This document shows, piece after piece, positions 10,218-21,300 of a stretch of 29,356 nt of DNA. A program made the position numbers and the translations under genes. The DNA lies in assembly GCA_036244855.1 (NCBI GenBank), contig BQKZ01005597.1:1-29356 (forward strand), in the 5' to 3' direction. The DNA is from Temnopleurus reevesii (lineage: Eukaryota; Echinodermata; Echinoidea; Temnopleuroida; Temnopleuridae). Position 1 is the stretch's first letter, and each line of letters begins with the position of its first letter. The notes below the pieces were generated by a model. The model saw only the letters and a program-made list of their open reading frames with translations. It searched no databases and was not told the DNA's origin.

Positions 10218-12249
10218 TTTTCCATTTTGTTGTTTCTAGCCGAAAGAAAGATTTTTATCATCATTCTTGTAGTCTTTTCATGAAATGAGATTCATCTAGG
10301 ATGTATCCTCATATTCATTCTACATGAGTATTTGAGGAGATTTCCGAATAAGGTTCACTTTTACAAGTGCTCGTTGAGAAGGAGCATTTATTTGTGCATT
10401 GTGCGATAAGGCATACCAAAAATATGATAATTGGACAAACTTTTAGTAGTTTTGAATATACATGAAACTTGGCTTGTGTATCTTAGACAATATGAATATA
10501 ATTGGACAAACTTTTTGCTTGTAAATATGAAAGATTTTAGTGTCATGCACTCAGTATTATACATATTACATGATGTAGAATAGATGAAAACATTAACAGC
10601 TAAGAAATTAAATTATATCTTCATGTATTACAGTATTTCAATGTAGAATTAGGTAGGATGTAATTGTGAATGTGTATCTAATGAATAAAAAGGACTCCCA
10701 AGATTTTTTTTTTTGTAATTTAGGTCATTTTCATCAAAATGGGTCTCTGCAAAGATATTGGACAAAGATCATATCAAAGATGGAATCATTATTCTCAGTA
10801 TTAAAAGGCAATAGTAATATTGGACAATCAAAGTTAATATATCTAGTAAATAAATTGGACAATTTACATTTGATAATCAGGGGATCATATCGGACATCTG
10901 TGATTTATAATGTATACATTATGTTAGTGACTAATACAAATAGATTATCATGTTAAATCTAGAACTGCTTACGAGATATGACAATGTTCAAATGAGATAA
11001 TCCTCATGTTATCCTTTGAATTAAGTCTAATCTTATGAATTGATAAAGTGATCTATATCATTTTATAGGGCTATAGAAGATGATTATTACAAAAATTCAC
11101 AGAAATTTCTAAAATCACAGGCAATAACTGTGCAACAACTAACCCATTCTCAATTTTTCATAGTTATTAATTTCCTTCTTAATCCATGAGAAAGATATTG
11201 AATAAAATGCAGAAAATTAAAAAAAAATTAAAAATCAAAATAGTTTTATACACTATAATTCAAACATATTCATTCAGACAGTATCATGGCTATGAACACT
11301 AACATCAAAGAGAACATTTTTTTTCCATCAACAGAAATACTTTGATTTTGTCTCTGAAATTCAATGTTTAGTATATAGAGGTCTATCTTCCCATTCGATT
11401 GATTCAAGCGCAATTCCATGCACAAATTGGATGAAGGTAAAAATCATTTCTCCAAGTCCATATAAGGTACATTCGTTTTCTGAAGTCGCGAATACCTCCA
11501 CCTTCACAATGCAGGTAGTTTGCAGATGATTTACCAGTAACCGTAGTAACGGCTTGTTGTTGCCGGCTGTGGAAGGTCCATAGTCCATTAAGGGGTGAAT
11601 GCACTTTTCTCTTTTATGAATGTTTGTCTACAATGTTACTCTAGAGGTAATTGATCGATTACTCAAGTCTCATGCATTTACATATTTTTGTTACTGTTTT
11701 TATATCGAGTAATGATCGGTAGAAAAATCAACAGAGTGTGCATTTCTGTACCATATAACATCGTAGAAGCTTTAGTGAGGTAATATGGTAAAAATTGTCG
11801 CTTATCTTTCAATGAATGTGAACCTGTACTTAATTCTGCAACACATAATGTAGTCATTACAGATCCTACTTAATGATATTTAAATGAGCGATTTGATCCT
11901 TTCGAATCTATATGTGACCTGGTAAAATGGCATAAGTATTAATAGCGTATCTACTGGTTTGTGTGATGGAAGTAATGAATATGTATGTATCTATATTCCC
12001 CACTTTAATTGGACACTATTTATTAAAAATTACTGGAGTGTTGTTTCTCTTTAAACCAAAGAAATGTATTGATTTAGACAAGACATTCATTGGACCTTAT
12101 TTGTAACTGCTTGTACTTCCACTTGTAAATCTTGATACTATCCCTCCGATTAGATTTAGCTTTAAGGTTGTCAGTTGTTTTGTTTTCTTGTAGCCACCCA
12201 ATCCTGTTTGCACCAAAATTCATTTCATTGATTCTTGAATCAAACATTT
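10218..12249 (+). repeat. 2.03 kb duplicated block, copy A
   Basis: The block recurs at a constant offset of 2034 bases in copy B, with only a handful of substitutions seen by eye (for example near 10309, 10404 and 10830). It ends just before a single N at 12251. No gene is supportable inside: the matching 96- and 75-codon frames in both copies merely reflect the duplication. Near-identity plus the N boundary suggests an assembly artefact. Confidence 0.9.
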
Positions 12250-12250
12250 G

Positions 12251-12251
12251 N
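12251..12251. other. Single-base assembly gap (N)
   Basis: One ambiguous base separates the two near-identical 2.03 kb blocks. It marks a forced contig join rather than a sequenced junction. Confidence 0.9.
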
Positions 12252-14283
12252 TTTTCCATTTTGTTGTTTCTAGCCGAAAGAAAGATTTTTATCATCATTC
12301 TTGTAGTCTTTTCATGAAATGAGAATCATCTAGGATGTATCCTCATATTCATTCTACATGAGTATTTGAGGAGATTTCCGAATAAGGTTCACTTTTACAA
12401 GTGCTCGTTGAGAAGGAGCATTTATTTGTGCATTGTGAGATAAGGCATACCAAAAATATGATAATTGGACAAACTTTTAGTAGTTTTGAATATACATGAA
12501 ACTTGGCTTGTGTATCTTAGACAATATGAATATAATTGGACAAACTTTTTGCTTGTAAATATGAAAGATTTTAGTGTCATGCACTCAGTATTATACATAT
12601 TACATGATGTAGAATAGATGAAAACATTAACAGCTAAGAAATTAGATTATATCGTCATGTATTACAGTATTTCAATGTAGAATTAGGTAGGATGTAATTG
12701 TGAATGTGTATCTAATGAATAAAAAGGACTCCCAAGATTTTTTTTTTTGTAATTTAGGTCATTTTCATCAAAATGGGTCTCTGCAAAGATATTGGACAAA
12801 GATCATATCAAAGATGGAATCATTATTCTCGGTATTAAAAGGCAATAGTAATATTGGACAATCAAAGTTAATATATCTAGTAAATAAATTGGACAATTTA
12901 CATTTGATAATCAGGGGATCATATCGGACATCTGTGATTTATAATGTATACATTATGTTAGTGACTAATACAAATAGATTATCATGTTAAATCTAGAACT
13001 GCTTACGAGATATGACAATGTTCAAATGAGATAATCCTCATGTTATCCTTTGAATTAAGTCTAATCTTATGAATTGATAAAGTGATCTATATCATTTTAT
13101 AGGGCTATAGAAGATGATTATTACAAAAATTCACAGAAATTTCTAAAATCACAGGCAATAACTGTGCAACAACTAACCCATTCTCAATTTTTCATAGTTA
13201 TTAATTTCCTTCTTAATCCATGAGAAAGATATTGAATAAAATGCAGAAAATTAAAAAAAAATTAAAAATCAAAATAGTTTTATACACTATAATTCAAACA
13301 TATTCATTCAGACAGTATCATGGCTATGAACACTAACATCAAAGAGAACATTTTTTTTCCATCAACAGAAATACTTTGATTTTGTCTCTGAAATTCAATG
13401 TTTAGTATATAGAGGTCTATCTTCCCATTCGATTGATTCAAGCGCAATTCCATGCACAAATTGGATGAAGGTAAAAATCATTTCTCCAAGTCCATATAAG
13501 GTACATTCGTTTTCTGAAGTCGCGAATACCTCCACCTTCACAATGCAGGTAGTTTGCAGATGATTTACCAGTAACCGTAGTAACGGCTTGTTGTTGCCGG
13601 CTGTGGAAGGTCCATAGTCCATTAAGGGGTGAATGCACTTTTCTCTTTTATGAATGTTTGTCTACAATGTTACTCTAGAGGTAATTGATCGATTACTCAA
13701 GTCTCATGCATTTACATATTTTTGTTACTGTTTTTATATCGAGTAATGATCGGTAGAAAAATCAACAGAGTGTGCATTTCTGTACCATATAACATCGTAG
13801 AAGCTTTAGTGAGGTAATATGGTAAAAATTGTCGCTTATCTTTCAATGAATGTGAACCTGTACTTAATTCTGCAACACATAATGTAGTCATTACAGATCC
13901 TACTTAATGATATTTAAATGAGCGATTTGATCCTTTCGAATCTATATGTGACCTGGTAAAATGGCATAAGTATTAATAGCGTATCTACTGGTTTGTGTGA
14001 TGGAAGTAATGAATATGTATGTATCTATATTCCCCACTTTAATTGGACACTATTTATTAAAAATTACTGGAGTGTTGTTTCTCTTTAAACCAAAGAAATG
14101 TATTGATTTAGACAAGACATTCATTGGACCTTATTTGTAACTGCTTGTACTTCCACTTGTAAATCTTGATACTATCCCTCCGATTAGATTTAGCTTTAAG
14201 GTTGTCAGTTGTTTTGTTTTCTTGTAGCCACCCAATCCTGTTTGCACCAAAATTCATTTCATTGATTCTTGAATCAAACATTT
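12252..14283 (+). repeat. 2.03 kb duplicated block, copy B
   Basis: Near-identical to 10218-12249. It starts on the base after the single N at 12251, and the similarity ends after CAAACATTT, the same point at which copy A ends. Sequence unique to this side resumes at 14284. Confidence 0.9.
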
Positions 14284-15159
14284 TTAGGGTTTTGGTTGGT
14301 GTTTTTTTTTTTTCAAGATTGAGGTTGGGAATGATAAAGACCTGATCGCTTCCGAGACAAATGTTGAGCCAAAATATGCGAAGGCAAAGGAGAAGAAGAA
14401 AAGAATAGTTGATAAACGATGTGACTTGTTCAATGCACAATATCAAATGTTTCTGTGAATGCTATTGGGTGTCAAAAAGAAGAAATTGACTGCACTTCCC
14501 TGATAATTCAATATCTTGCAATGGCTTGCCAAAAATATCAGAGGTATTGTCTTTATTTTCATGATTTTGTAGTTGTTGGATATGGTTTCCACCAAATATC
14601 AAAATGCTTGTGATTATTTATGATCAAATTATTTGTATTATTGAATTGATATCAAGAATCATGCATGCACGTACATGTGATTTTTCAATGTTTCACAGAG
14701 AATGTACACCACACACGAACACACACACCATCAAACCACGCCACACCATATCAACCCTTTAGAGGAACTGTTCATTTCTCACCAAGAGGTGGCGCTATTG
14801 CACTTTACTGTTGAAAATGTTTTAGCATGGTTGCTCCACACACACACCTATATGCTTACTCTCTCACAGTGTATGCTTTCTCTCATGTATCGTGGTGTAT
14901 CCCAATATCTGTCATATCATATTTATTCATACTTCTCTATAAAAATCATAGATTGATGTCATCATCTATTTATCATTTAGAGTAGCTATTCTTGATGCAA
15001 ACTGTACTAACTTGAATAGTAACCTTTTAGTATGACATTCCGTATTGTATCTACATGTATTTATTGCTTCTTCACTACTCTGTATTTATGAGCGATTTAG
15101 CTCTGCTAAATGTTTGAGAGATATTTCAAGGAAAATATTGAATCTCTAAACTTTGCATC
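14284..15159. other. Unique intergenic stretch with a CA-rich tract
   Basis: No gene recognised. A CA-rich stretch at about 14702-14755 and ACACACAC runs near 14838 explain the His/Thr-rich open frame here. A T-run lies near 14302. Confidence 0.55.
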
Positions 15160-15490
15160 ATGGAGTCTGTAATGTAAAGAAGAGTGGTTCATATGCATGT
15201 TAAATTTCATATTTCTGAAATAAATTCATACTTTTGTGTGTGTTTTCGAGTGCTGTATTGCTGAGATCCATTGATTTGTTGCCGGACATGTTTAAGGAAG
15301 GATTGGGATAAATCCAATACTCTATATAAGTCGGATTGAATAAGATGATGAAGAATTGATTTCCCCATGCAAAAAAAATAATTTCATATTTCATTGGTCA
15401 ATGAGTTAACCCTATTATTACTGGAACCTGGTAGTCCATGCAGAATATCAAGGGGAATTACAGAATTCAGTAGTCAATGGGTTAAGTCAT
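15160..15490 (+). repeat. Gap-flanking duplicate, left copy
   Basis: It starts ATGGAGTCTGTAATGTAAAG and is repeated at 16251-16588, immediately after the N gap. The two copies differ by scattered substitutions and small indels, clearly more than the 2 kb blocks do. Similarity stops after GGGTTAAGTCAT. Confidence 0.85.
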
Positions 15491-15495
15491 GGGCT

Positions 15496-15650
15496 CGTAT
15501 TCCGATAGCGAGGTTTAAGTTAACCCTGGTCTAAAGCTGTGGTTTAAGTATGGAGAGCCAAAAGAGGTTTGAATCTATAATAGTCGATGTTTAATTTACC
15601 AGCACATTTGGCACTCATATTATTTAAAACTGTCTCGGAATAAAAACTTC
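15496..15650. mobile_element. Candidate foldback/MITE with TATTCCGA ends
   Basis: TATTCCGATAGC near 15499 and GTCTCGGAATAAAA near 15633 form a short terminal inverted repeat. The interior includes GGTCTAAAGCTGTGGTTTAA, similar in style to the GGTTTAAACCATGGTCTAAA segment near 29121. The element begins where the gap-flanking duplicates diverge, consistent with an insertion present on only one haplotype. Ends are not well defined. Confidence 0.45.
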
Positions 15651-15685
15651 AATAGTTTTCTACATTATTAGAGTATGGGAAAAGA

Positions 15686-16250
15686 NNNNNNNNNNNNNNN
15701 NNNNNNNNNNNNNNNNNNNNNNNNNNNNNNNNNNNNNNNNNNNNNNNNNNNNNNNNNNNNNNNNNNNNNNNNNNNNNNNNNNNNNNNNNNNNNNNNNNNN
15801 NNNNNNNNNNNNNNNNNNNNNNNNNNNNNNNNNNNNNNNNNNNNNNNNNNNNNNNNNNNNNNNNNNNNNNNNNNNNNNNNNNNNNNNNNNNNNNNNNNNN
15901 NNNNNNNNNNNNNNNNNNNNNNNNNNNNNNNNNNNNNNNNNNNNNNNNNNNNNNNNNNNNNNNNNNNNNNNNNNNNNNNNNNNNNNNNNNNNNNNNNNNN
16001 NNNNNNNNNNNNNNNNNNNNNNNNNNNNNNNNNNNNNNNNNNNNNNNNNNNNNNNNNNNNNNNNNNNNNNNNNNNNNNNNNNNNNNNNNNNNNNNNNNNN
16101 NNNNNNNNNNNNNNNNNNNNNNNNNNNNNNNNNNNNNNNNNNNNNNNNNNNNNNNNNNNNNNNNNNNNNNNNNNNNNNNNNNNNNNNNNNNNNNNNNNNN
16201 NNNNNNNNNNNNNNNNNNNNNNNNNNNNNNNNNNNNNNNNNNNNNNNNNN
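15686..16250. other. Assembly gap, 565 N
   Basis: Run of N with no sequence. Any open frame across it is meaningless. The duplicated flanks suggest the true gap may be negative, that is overlapping contigs. Confidence 0.99.
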
Positions 16251-16588
16251 ATGGAGTCTGTAATGTAAAGAAGCGTGGTTCATATGCATGTTAAATTTCA
16301 TATTTCTGAAATAAATTCATACTTTTGTGTGTGTTTTCGAGTGCTGTATTGCTGAGATCCATTGATTTGATAAGGGACATGTTTAATTAAGGATTGTGAT
16401 AAACTCACTACTCTATACAAGTCTGATTGGATAAGATGATGAAGAATTGATTTCCCCATGCAAAAAAAAAAAAATAATTTCATATTTCATTGGTCAATGA
16501 GTTAACCCTATTATTACTGGAACCTAGTAGTCCGTGCAGAAAATCTAGGGGAATTACAGAATTCAATAGTCAATGGGTTAAGTCATAG
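16251..16588 (+). repeat. Gap-flanking duplicate, right copy
   Basis: It begins on the first base after the gap with ATGGAGTCTGTAATGTAAAG and follows the left copy to GGGTTAAGTCAT. Beyond that point the left copy continues into a candidate foldback element (15496-15650), while this copy continues into unrelated sequence. Confidence 0.85.
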
Positions 16589-16626
16589 AGTTTGGTAATT
16601 CACTAGGAAAGGAAATCATTTTATGC

Positions 16627-16805
16627 CACCTGGGAGGTGTTTAACCAAGATAAGAAAGACTTCACGCACGACTTTATGTTCAACTGGTATCCCTTCTTGT
16701 GCGTGCAATTCATAATAGTACATGCATTCAGAGCAAGAATTGATACCATTTGATCTTAAAGTCTTGCGTAACTTTAAGAATGACTTGGTGAAACACCGCC
16801 CAGGC
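16627..16805. mobile_element. Foldback element with CTGGGCGGTGTTTCACC-type ends, copy 1
   Basis: The left end is CCTGGGAGGTGTTTAACCAAG and the right end is CTTGGTGAAACACCGCCCAG, inverted repeats of about 20 bases. The interior carries GACTTTA, TGGTATC and AATTGATACCA segments that are also inverted with respect to each other. No ORF. Same family as the two elements at 20055-20469. Confidence 0.78.
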
Positions 16806-16807
16806 CG

Positions 16808-17053
16808 TAAATTCTGAAAACTGTGTTATCTTCTGTGTTATGAAAACCTGTGTTAACCGTCATAACAAACGCTTATTGCGTGCAATAAGCACTTCTTATT
16901 GGTGGATGCTCAGAGGCCTCTTTTTACCTCACGCGATCAATGCAGACACCGCGCAAATATTAACCAATGGCGCGTTGTAATTTTGGCTTGTTATGACAAT
17001 TAACATATTTTAGCTAACATAGGAGATAACACAGTTTTCATGCTCAGAATTCT
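16808..17053. mobile_element. MITE with AATTCTGAAAACTGTGTTATC ends
   Basis: The left end reads AATTCTGAAAACTGTGTTAT, and the right end GATAACACAGTTTTCATGCTCAGAATT is its inverse with a small insertion. The interior includes a perfect small hairpin, CTTATTGCGTGCAATAAG, near 16871, and GCGC-rich segments. It directly abuts the foldback element ending at about 16805. Confidence 0.75.
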
Positions 17054-20000
17054 GCCACAGATTCTTATTTTGTTGAATGCATAATAGAGACTATGATGTG
17101 ATGCACCATAAGATAGTAGTGTAAAAGCACAGGTTATCATTGCCATTATAATTCTGGCTGTAGAAAGTTAAAAGTATAATCTCAATGTTTTTTCAATTAT
17201 TCATTTATAGAATACAATCAAGTCTGTCATATGCCATGTGGATAATCATGCAACTTGCTGATAGTTTTTGTTATGTTTTGTGTATTATGTTTTACTTTGA
17301 TTTTGAAAAGTAATTAAGATATTGACTTCGAAAAGTAATTAAGATCTCGAAGTGGATAGGCCATGAAATAACGTAAATGCACACTGTACGTCTATTATCA
17401 GTTTGATATCATTCATAATAGGTATTGTTATTGTTTCATTTTGTATTGGGTCTTATCTGTTATTATAGAAATAGATAATATCTTGCATGAACGCATAAAT
17501 TATAAAGTATATAATGAGCTCTACCTAGTATTTTTCATTCAAAATTATGGTTACAAATTTGAGAATATTGTTTGAATATTAATTATTTTGACTTTCACTC
17601 CTAGAAAGTTGTATTTCTATCCAATGCAGCCAGTGTTGTACAATCACACTCTCATGTTTGTTTGTTGAATGTTGTTTCAACTACATGATTTAGTATTCTT
17701 TAGTTGTCGAATTGTATTATCTTCTTTGTTATACCCTCCCACAAGTGTCAAAGCCTATTTATTTTATACCTTTTTCTTCAACAAAGCCCAATGTTTGGTG
17801 TTTGTTAAAGAAAATATTATGTTATTCTAGTTTTTGTGAATATATGGGATATTTGCTCGCATGAACAGTTACAGTGAGAAATTGATTAAGTATTAGATCT
17901 CCTTCTCAAACCATGGACTTTCGAGCATGGACTGACACTGTATTAGAAACTCAGTATATCAAGGTGCTTGGGACTGTCAAAAATACCTTGTTATAGCGGT
18001 AATTTTGTTGTATCAGGGTTGAAGAACTATAAATGATAGAGCCCAGATCAAATTATGATCTCTTTATACCAGGAATATATCATCAGCTTCCACCTTACCA
18101 ATTATCTTCATTCCTTTGAAGTAATGAGATTTGCTGACAGATTATGAATTCGCTCTTGAAGGCAGAAAAAAATGGTTGTCTTGACCAGTGATATGAATTA
18201 TCTCTGTCAGATCTTGGTAATAGCTGAAAGATGCGATGCATAATATTGCTAACATTCTAGAATTTTAAAATCTGTCGGGGAATCACAGATTTCAAAGGAA
18301 TAAAAGTCATTGGTATTCCATGTTTAGGAAGTCCCTGGTTAACTGTTGCAGATGTAATAGACATTCCTTTCAATAAAATTAGTGTGTGCCAATACATGTA
18401 AAGGTGAGAAAGAATTAACACTTTTGGTATCCCCTATCTAAACATGTGCAGAATATCTACACATTTCCATTTTTATACAGGATAAAAGAAATTTTAAGCA
18501 AAAATTCTCAAAGATTTCATCATCCCCAATACCTCATTTCCAACTAGGTACTATTCTCATAGTATTTTGATTGTGGCATCTTTTAAAATTGAAATGAATC
18601 AGCATTTGAAGAAGTGAAATAAAAGTATCATGTGCTCTGTTGTATTAACGGCAATGCTCCCTCTATCGCTCAGTGGAAAAGATAAGAGAGTGTAAAATAT
18701 GGTTGTATGATAGTACTAAGTATTAAAATCCACCATTTTCATACTTTGTACATAATTAATCCTTTTTTTTCAAAATGTGGATTGCAGTTGTAATGTCATA
18801 TTGTGAGAAAGCCAATTTGATGAGACAAATTTTGTATATGTGTTTGTGTATGGGTAATAATTGTACACTATGTGCTCTTGCTAATGCCATTTTAAGAGCA
18901 ATTCTGTGTCGCTGCTCGGGACAAGGAATACTGTATTTGTTTGTAGTGAAATTCAATCATTTGTGTTCATTGTTTTTCCTTGTTACCTTTGAATTTCAAA
19001 TTGAAATTTTGCAATTTGTATATTTATGAACTGTACTTTTGAGGAGGCTGAAAATATTGCTAATTTGGACAAGAATCTTATCATAGCTAGATTTTTTTAT
19101 TTATAATTGCTTTGTAGTAATGTAGAATTTTGTTCATCACCAGTCGTTTTTAACAGTCTGCTTGTTTTGAGTCAGGAGGTTGTTGAAATTACACAATAGT
19201 GTATGTATTTAATAGCGACTTTCTTGCTCTGAACTTACAATGTTCATTGAAATTGACAATCGCAGAGACAGAATGAAGTATTACATTTTTTTTACCCTCC
19301 TCATTTTTGTGATATTATGACTTCTGTCGTGCTGCTTTATGTTATCACTCCATCTACAATTTTTTTTTATTTTTTTTTTATTTTACAGTTTGTTAAACTG
19401 TCAGTGTGACTGTGTGTGCAGCACAGCACCAGTGGTCATACACTATTCAAACACATTGACCAACCCAGTCAACTTGTGATATCGATGTGTATACACACAC
19501 TTCACAATCACTGTGAAATCTAAAGATGGAAAAATTGGACAAAGTAAAAGACACTCATTCAAGCTTTAACAATGGATCTGGGAGATTAAAGAAAGAAATT
19601 TCCAAGTCATTCAAAAAACATGTATGACATCAATTCTAAATTTATATGAAGAATAATGGAGAAGGAAATGTATTTTGTGACTGACACCATGGTGATTGTT
19701 TGAATGGAAAGTTCTTCATTATGTCCAATTGATCTGTCCTTTCATTCACAGTGAACTTGACCTGCTATTTAGTTTTAGAGCAATCACAACAGCTTATTAT
19801 TTCTAGGAGGTATTTGAAAAAATGAATTGGTTGTAGTTACTGCTAATATACAACAGCTCTAGACTAGAAGCAAATCAAGCTACTTGTAGAAATTAATTCT
19901 CATTTTTTTAAAGTGAAGAAAGCAGTGTTTATTTGTGGGAGTTAACACATACTCAGCCATGATTTGAATAAAAAAATATGTACCCTTGATTCTGGAGTAG

Positions 20001-20054
20001 TTTGTTATTTTTCTTTCTGATAAAATGTGTATTTTAGCTCATTATTTCATTTGA
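17054..20054. other. Intergenic, mostly featureless
   Basis: AT-rich DNA in which I support only the degenerate MITE at 17950-18065 and a short direct repeat GAAAAGTAATTAAGAT (near 17307 and 17329). The open frames near 18756-19029 lie opposite each other and have no family features. Confidence 0.55.
17950..18065. mobile_element. Degenerate copy of the CAGTGGAACCTC MITE interior
   Basis: The segments TACCTTGTTATA, TATCAGGGTT, AGAACTATAAA and AGAGC occur here in the order expected for the reverse complement of the interior of the element at 2084-2260. Terminal repeats are eroded and no TA duplication could be fixed. Confidence 0.6.
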
Positions 20055-20308
20055 CCAGGGCAGTGTTTCACCGAGATATGGAAGGCTTCAAGAATGACTG
20101 GTATCTGTTCGTGTATAAAGTGATGAATGATAATATTACATGTTTTCAGCGCATGAAGTGCTACCAGTTGTTCATGAAGTATTTATTATCTAATAATGAC
20201 TTTAAGAATGATTGGTATCATTTTTTACGCTTAATGATTAGTGCTCTTATAATGTGTATTCAGCACAAGAAATGATACCAGTCGTATCTTGGTGAAACAC
20301 CGCCCAGG
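20055..20308. mobile_element. Foldback element with CTGGGCGGTGTTTCACC-type ends, copy 2
   Basis: The left end is CCAGGGCAGTGTTTCACC and the right end is GGTGAAACACCGCCCAGG. The interior has repeated AAGAATGACTGGTATC-like segments (near 20089 and 20204) and inverted ATGATACCAGTCGTATCTTG near 20273, giving several possible nested hairpins. Short open frames through it are not coding. Confidence 0.8.
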
Positions 20309-20469
20309 TTGATGTTTCACCAATTTAAGAAAGCATCTAAGAATGACTTTATGCATGAATGGAATCGGATCTTGTGATGAATAATTGATAATCTTACAAA
20401 GTATTCAGCACAAGAACTGATACCAGTTGTTATTAAAGCCTTTTTTATCTTGATGAAACACCGCCCAGA
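20303..20469. mobile_element. Foldback element with CTGGGCGGTGTTTCACC-type ends, copy 3, sharing an end with copy 2
   Basis: The left end CCCAGGTTGATGTTTCACCAA overlaps the last bases of copy 2. The right end is GATGAAACACCGCCCAG. The interior repeats AAGAATGACTTTATG, AATGGAATCGGATCTTGTG and AACTGATACCAGTTG. Copies 2 and 3 therefore stand head to tail with a shared boundary. Confidence 0.78.
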
Positions 20470-20714
20470 GACGAGATGACGAGAGATAAGGCCATAGAGC
20501 ATTTACACACCTCCCAACCATTAGGAATTTGCAGAGAAGAATATGATTTTTCCCTACATTATATCACACACAAAATTATTATTCTTCCCTCTTTCTGTGC
20601 TATATAATCCCTTTTTCTCTTTCCTAAATGTATGGGGGTCTGTATGAGTGGAAGGGGAAAAAAGAAGATAAAGAGAATGAAAATAAAGGAAAAAGAGCGG
20701 GTCAAGGGAGCAAG

Positions 20715-21010
20715 ATAAGTGCAAATAGAGTACAATACAATATGGATACTTATATAGCGCTCAATACACAGGTATGGTTCCAGAGCGCTTTACAAATTAC
20801 ATTAACAGAAGAATAAAGAAATAAAAGAAACTTATTAGTCAAACAGAAGAGTTTTTATGGCTTTCTAAGAGGAGGAAGAAAGGGAGGTAAATGTAGAACT
20901 TAGATAAAAGAGGGAACCTTGACCTAGAAAAGTGCAAATATAGCTGGCAGACCAAGGAAAAAAGGCCAAGAGATTTAAAGCGCTTATATACATGGAGAAA
21001 GAAACATGGG
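20715..21010 (-). mobile_element. Probable degenerate retroelement 3' end (SINE/LINE tail)
   Basis: On the minus strand GTAAAGCGCTCTGGAACC and GAGCGCTATATAAGTATCC stand close together. Such AAGCGCTNTATAAGTA-type tails are common at the 3' ends of invertebrate SINEs and CR1/L2-like LINEs. The SINE at 26233-26516 also ends in GCGCTATACAAGTACCC. No reverse-transcriptase frame is visible. Identity beyond the tail is uncertain. Confidence 0.45.
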
Positions 21011-21147
21011 TCAAGTCGAGAGAGATGTAGAAAAACAATTACAACTTTAGTGAAAGGAGAGAGCAACAGAGAGATGAGAGAGGTAAAAGACTACATATAA
21101 ATAAGAGACTGGGAAAAATAAGCAGCCGATATAGAGAAAGATGGGAA

Positions 21148-21148
<1 letters not shown>

Positions 21149-21200
<52 letters not shown>
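21149..21200. repeat. (GA)n microsatellite followed by a G-run
   Basis: About 20 uninterrupted GA dinucleotides followed by about 11 G. It lies in a purine-rich stretch (about 20640-21230) that accounts for the Lys/Glu-rich or, on the other strand, Leu/Ser-rich open frames here. Confidence 0.95.
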
Positions 21201-21201
<1 letters not shown>

Positions 21202-21300
21202 AAACTGGCAAAGAGAGTAAGAGAGAGAAAAAAAACTTTTTTTATGTCAATGTGTACAAACGTTAAGAAATGCACCACTGTTGGACTTTGACCTGCCTCC

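Noticed and set aside
10666..10956. 96-codon frame also found at 12700-12990
   Set aside because: Duplicated only because the whole 2.03 kb block is repeated; low-complexity composition and no family features.
15660..16301. Long open frames of about 200 codons on both strands
   Set aside because: They consist almost entirely of N.
20628..21278. Lys/Glu-rich frame and opposing Leu/Ser-rich frames
   Set aside because: They are produced by a purine-rich tract and the (GA)n microsatellite.
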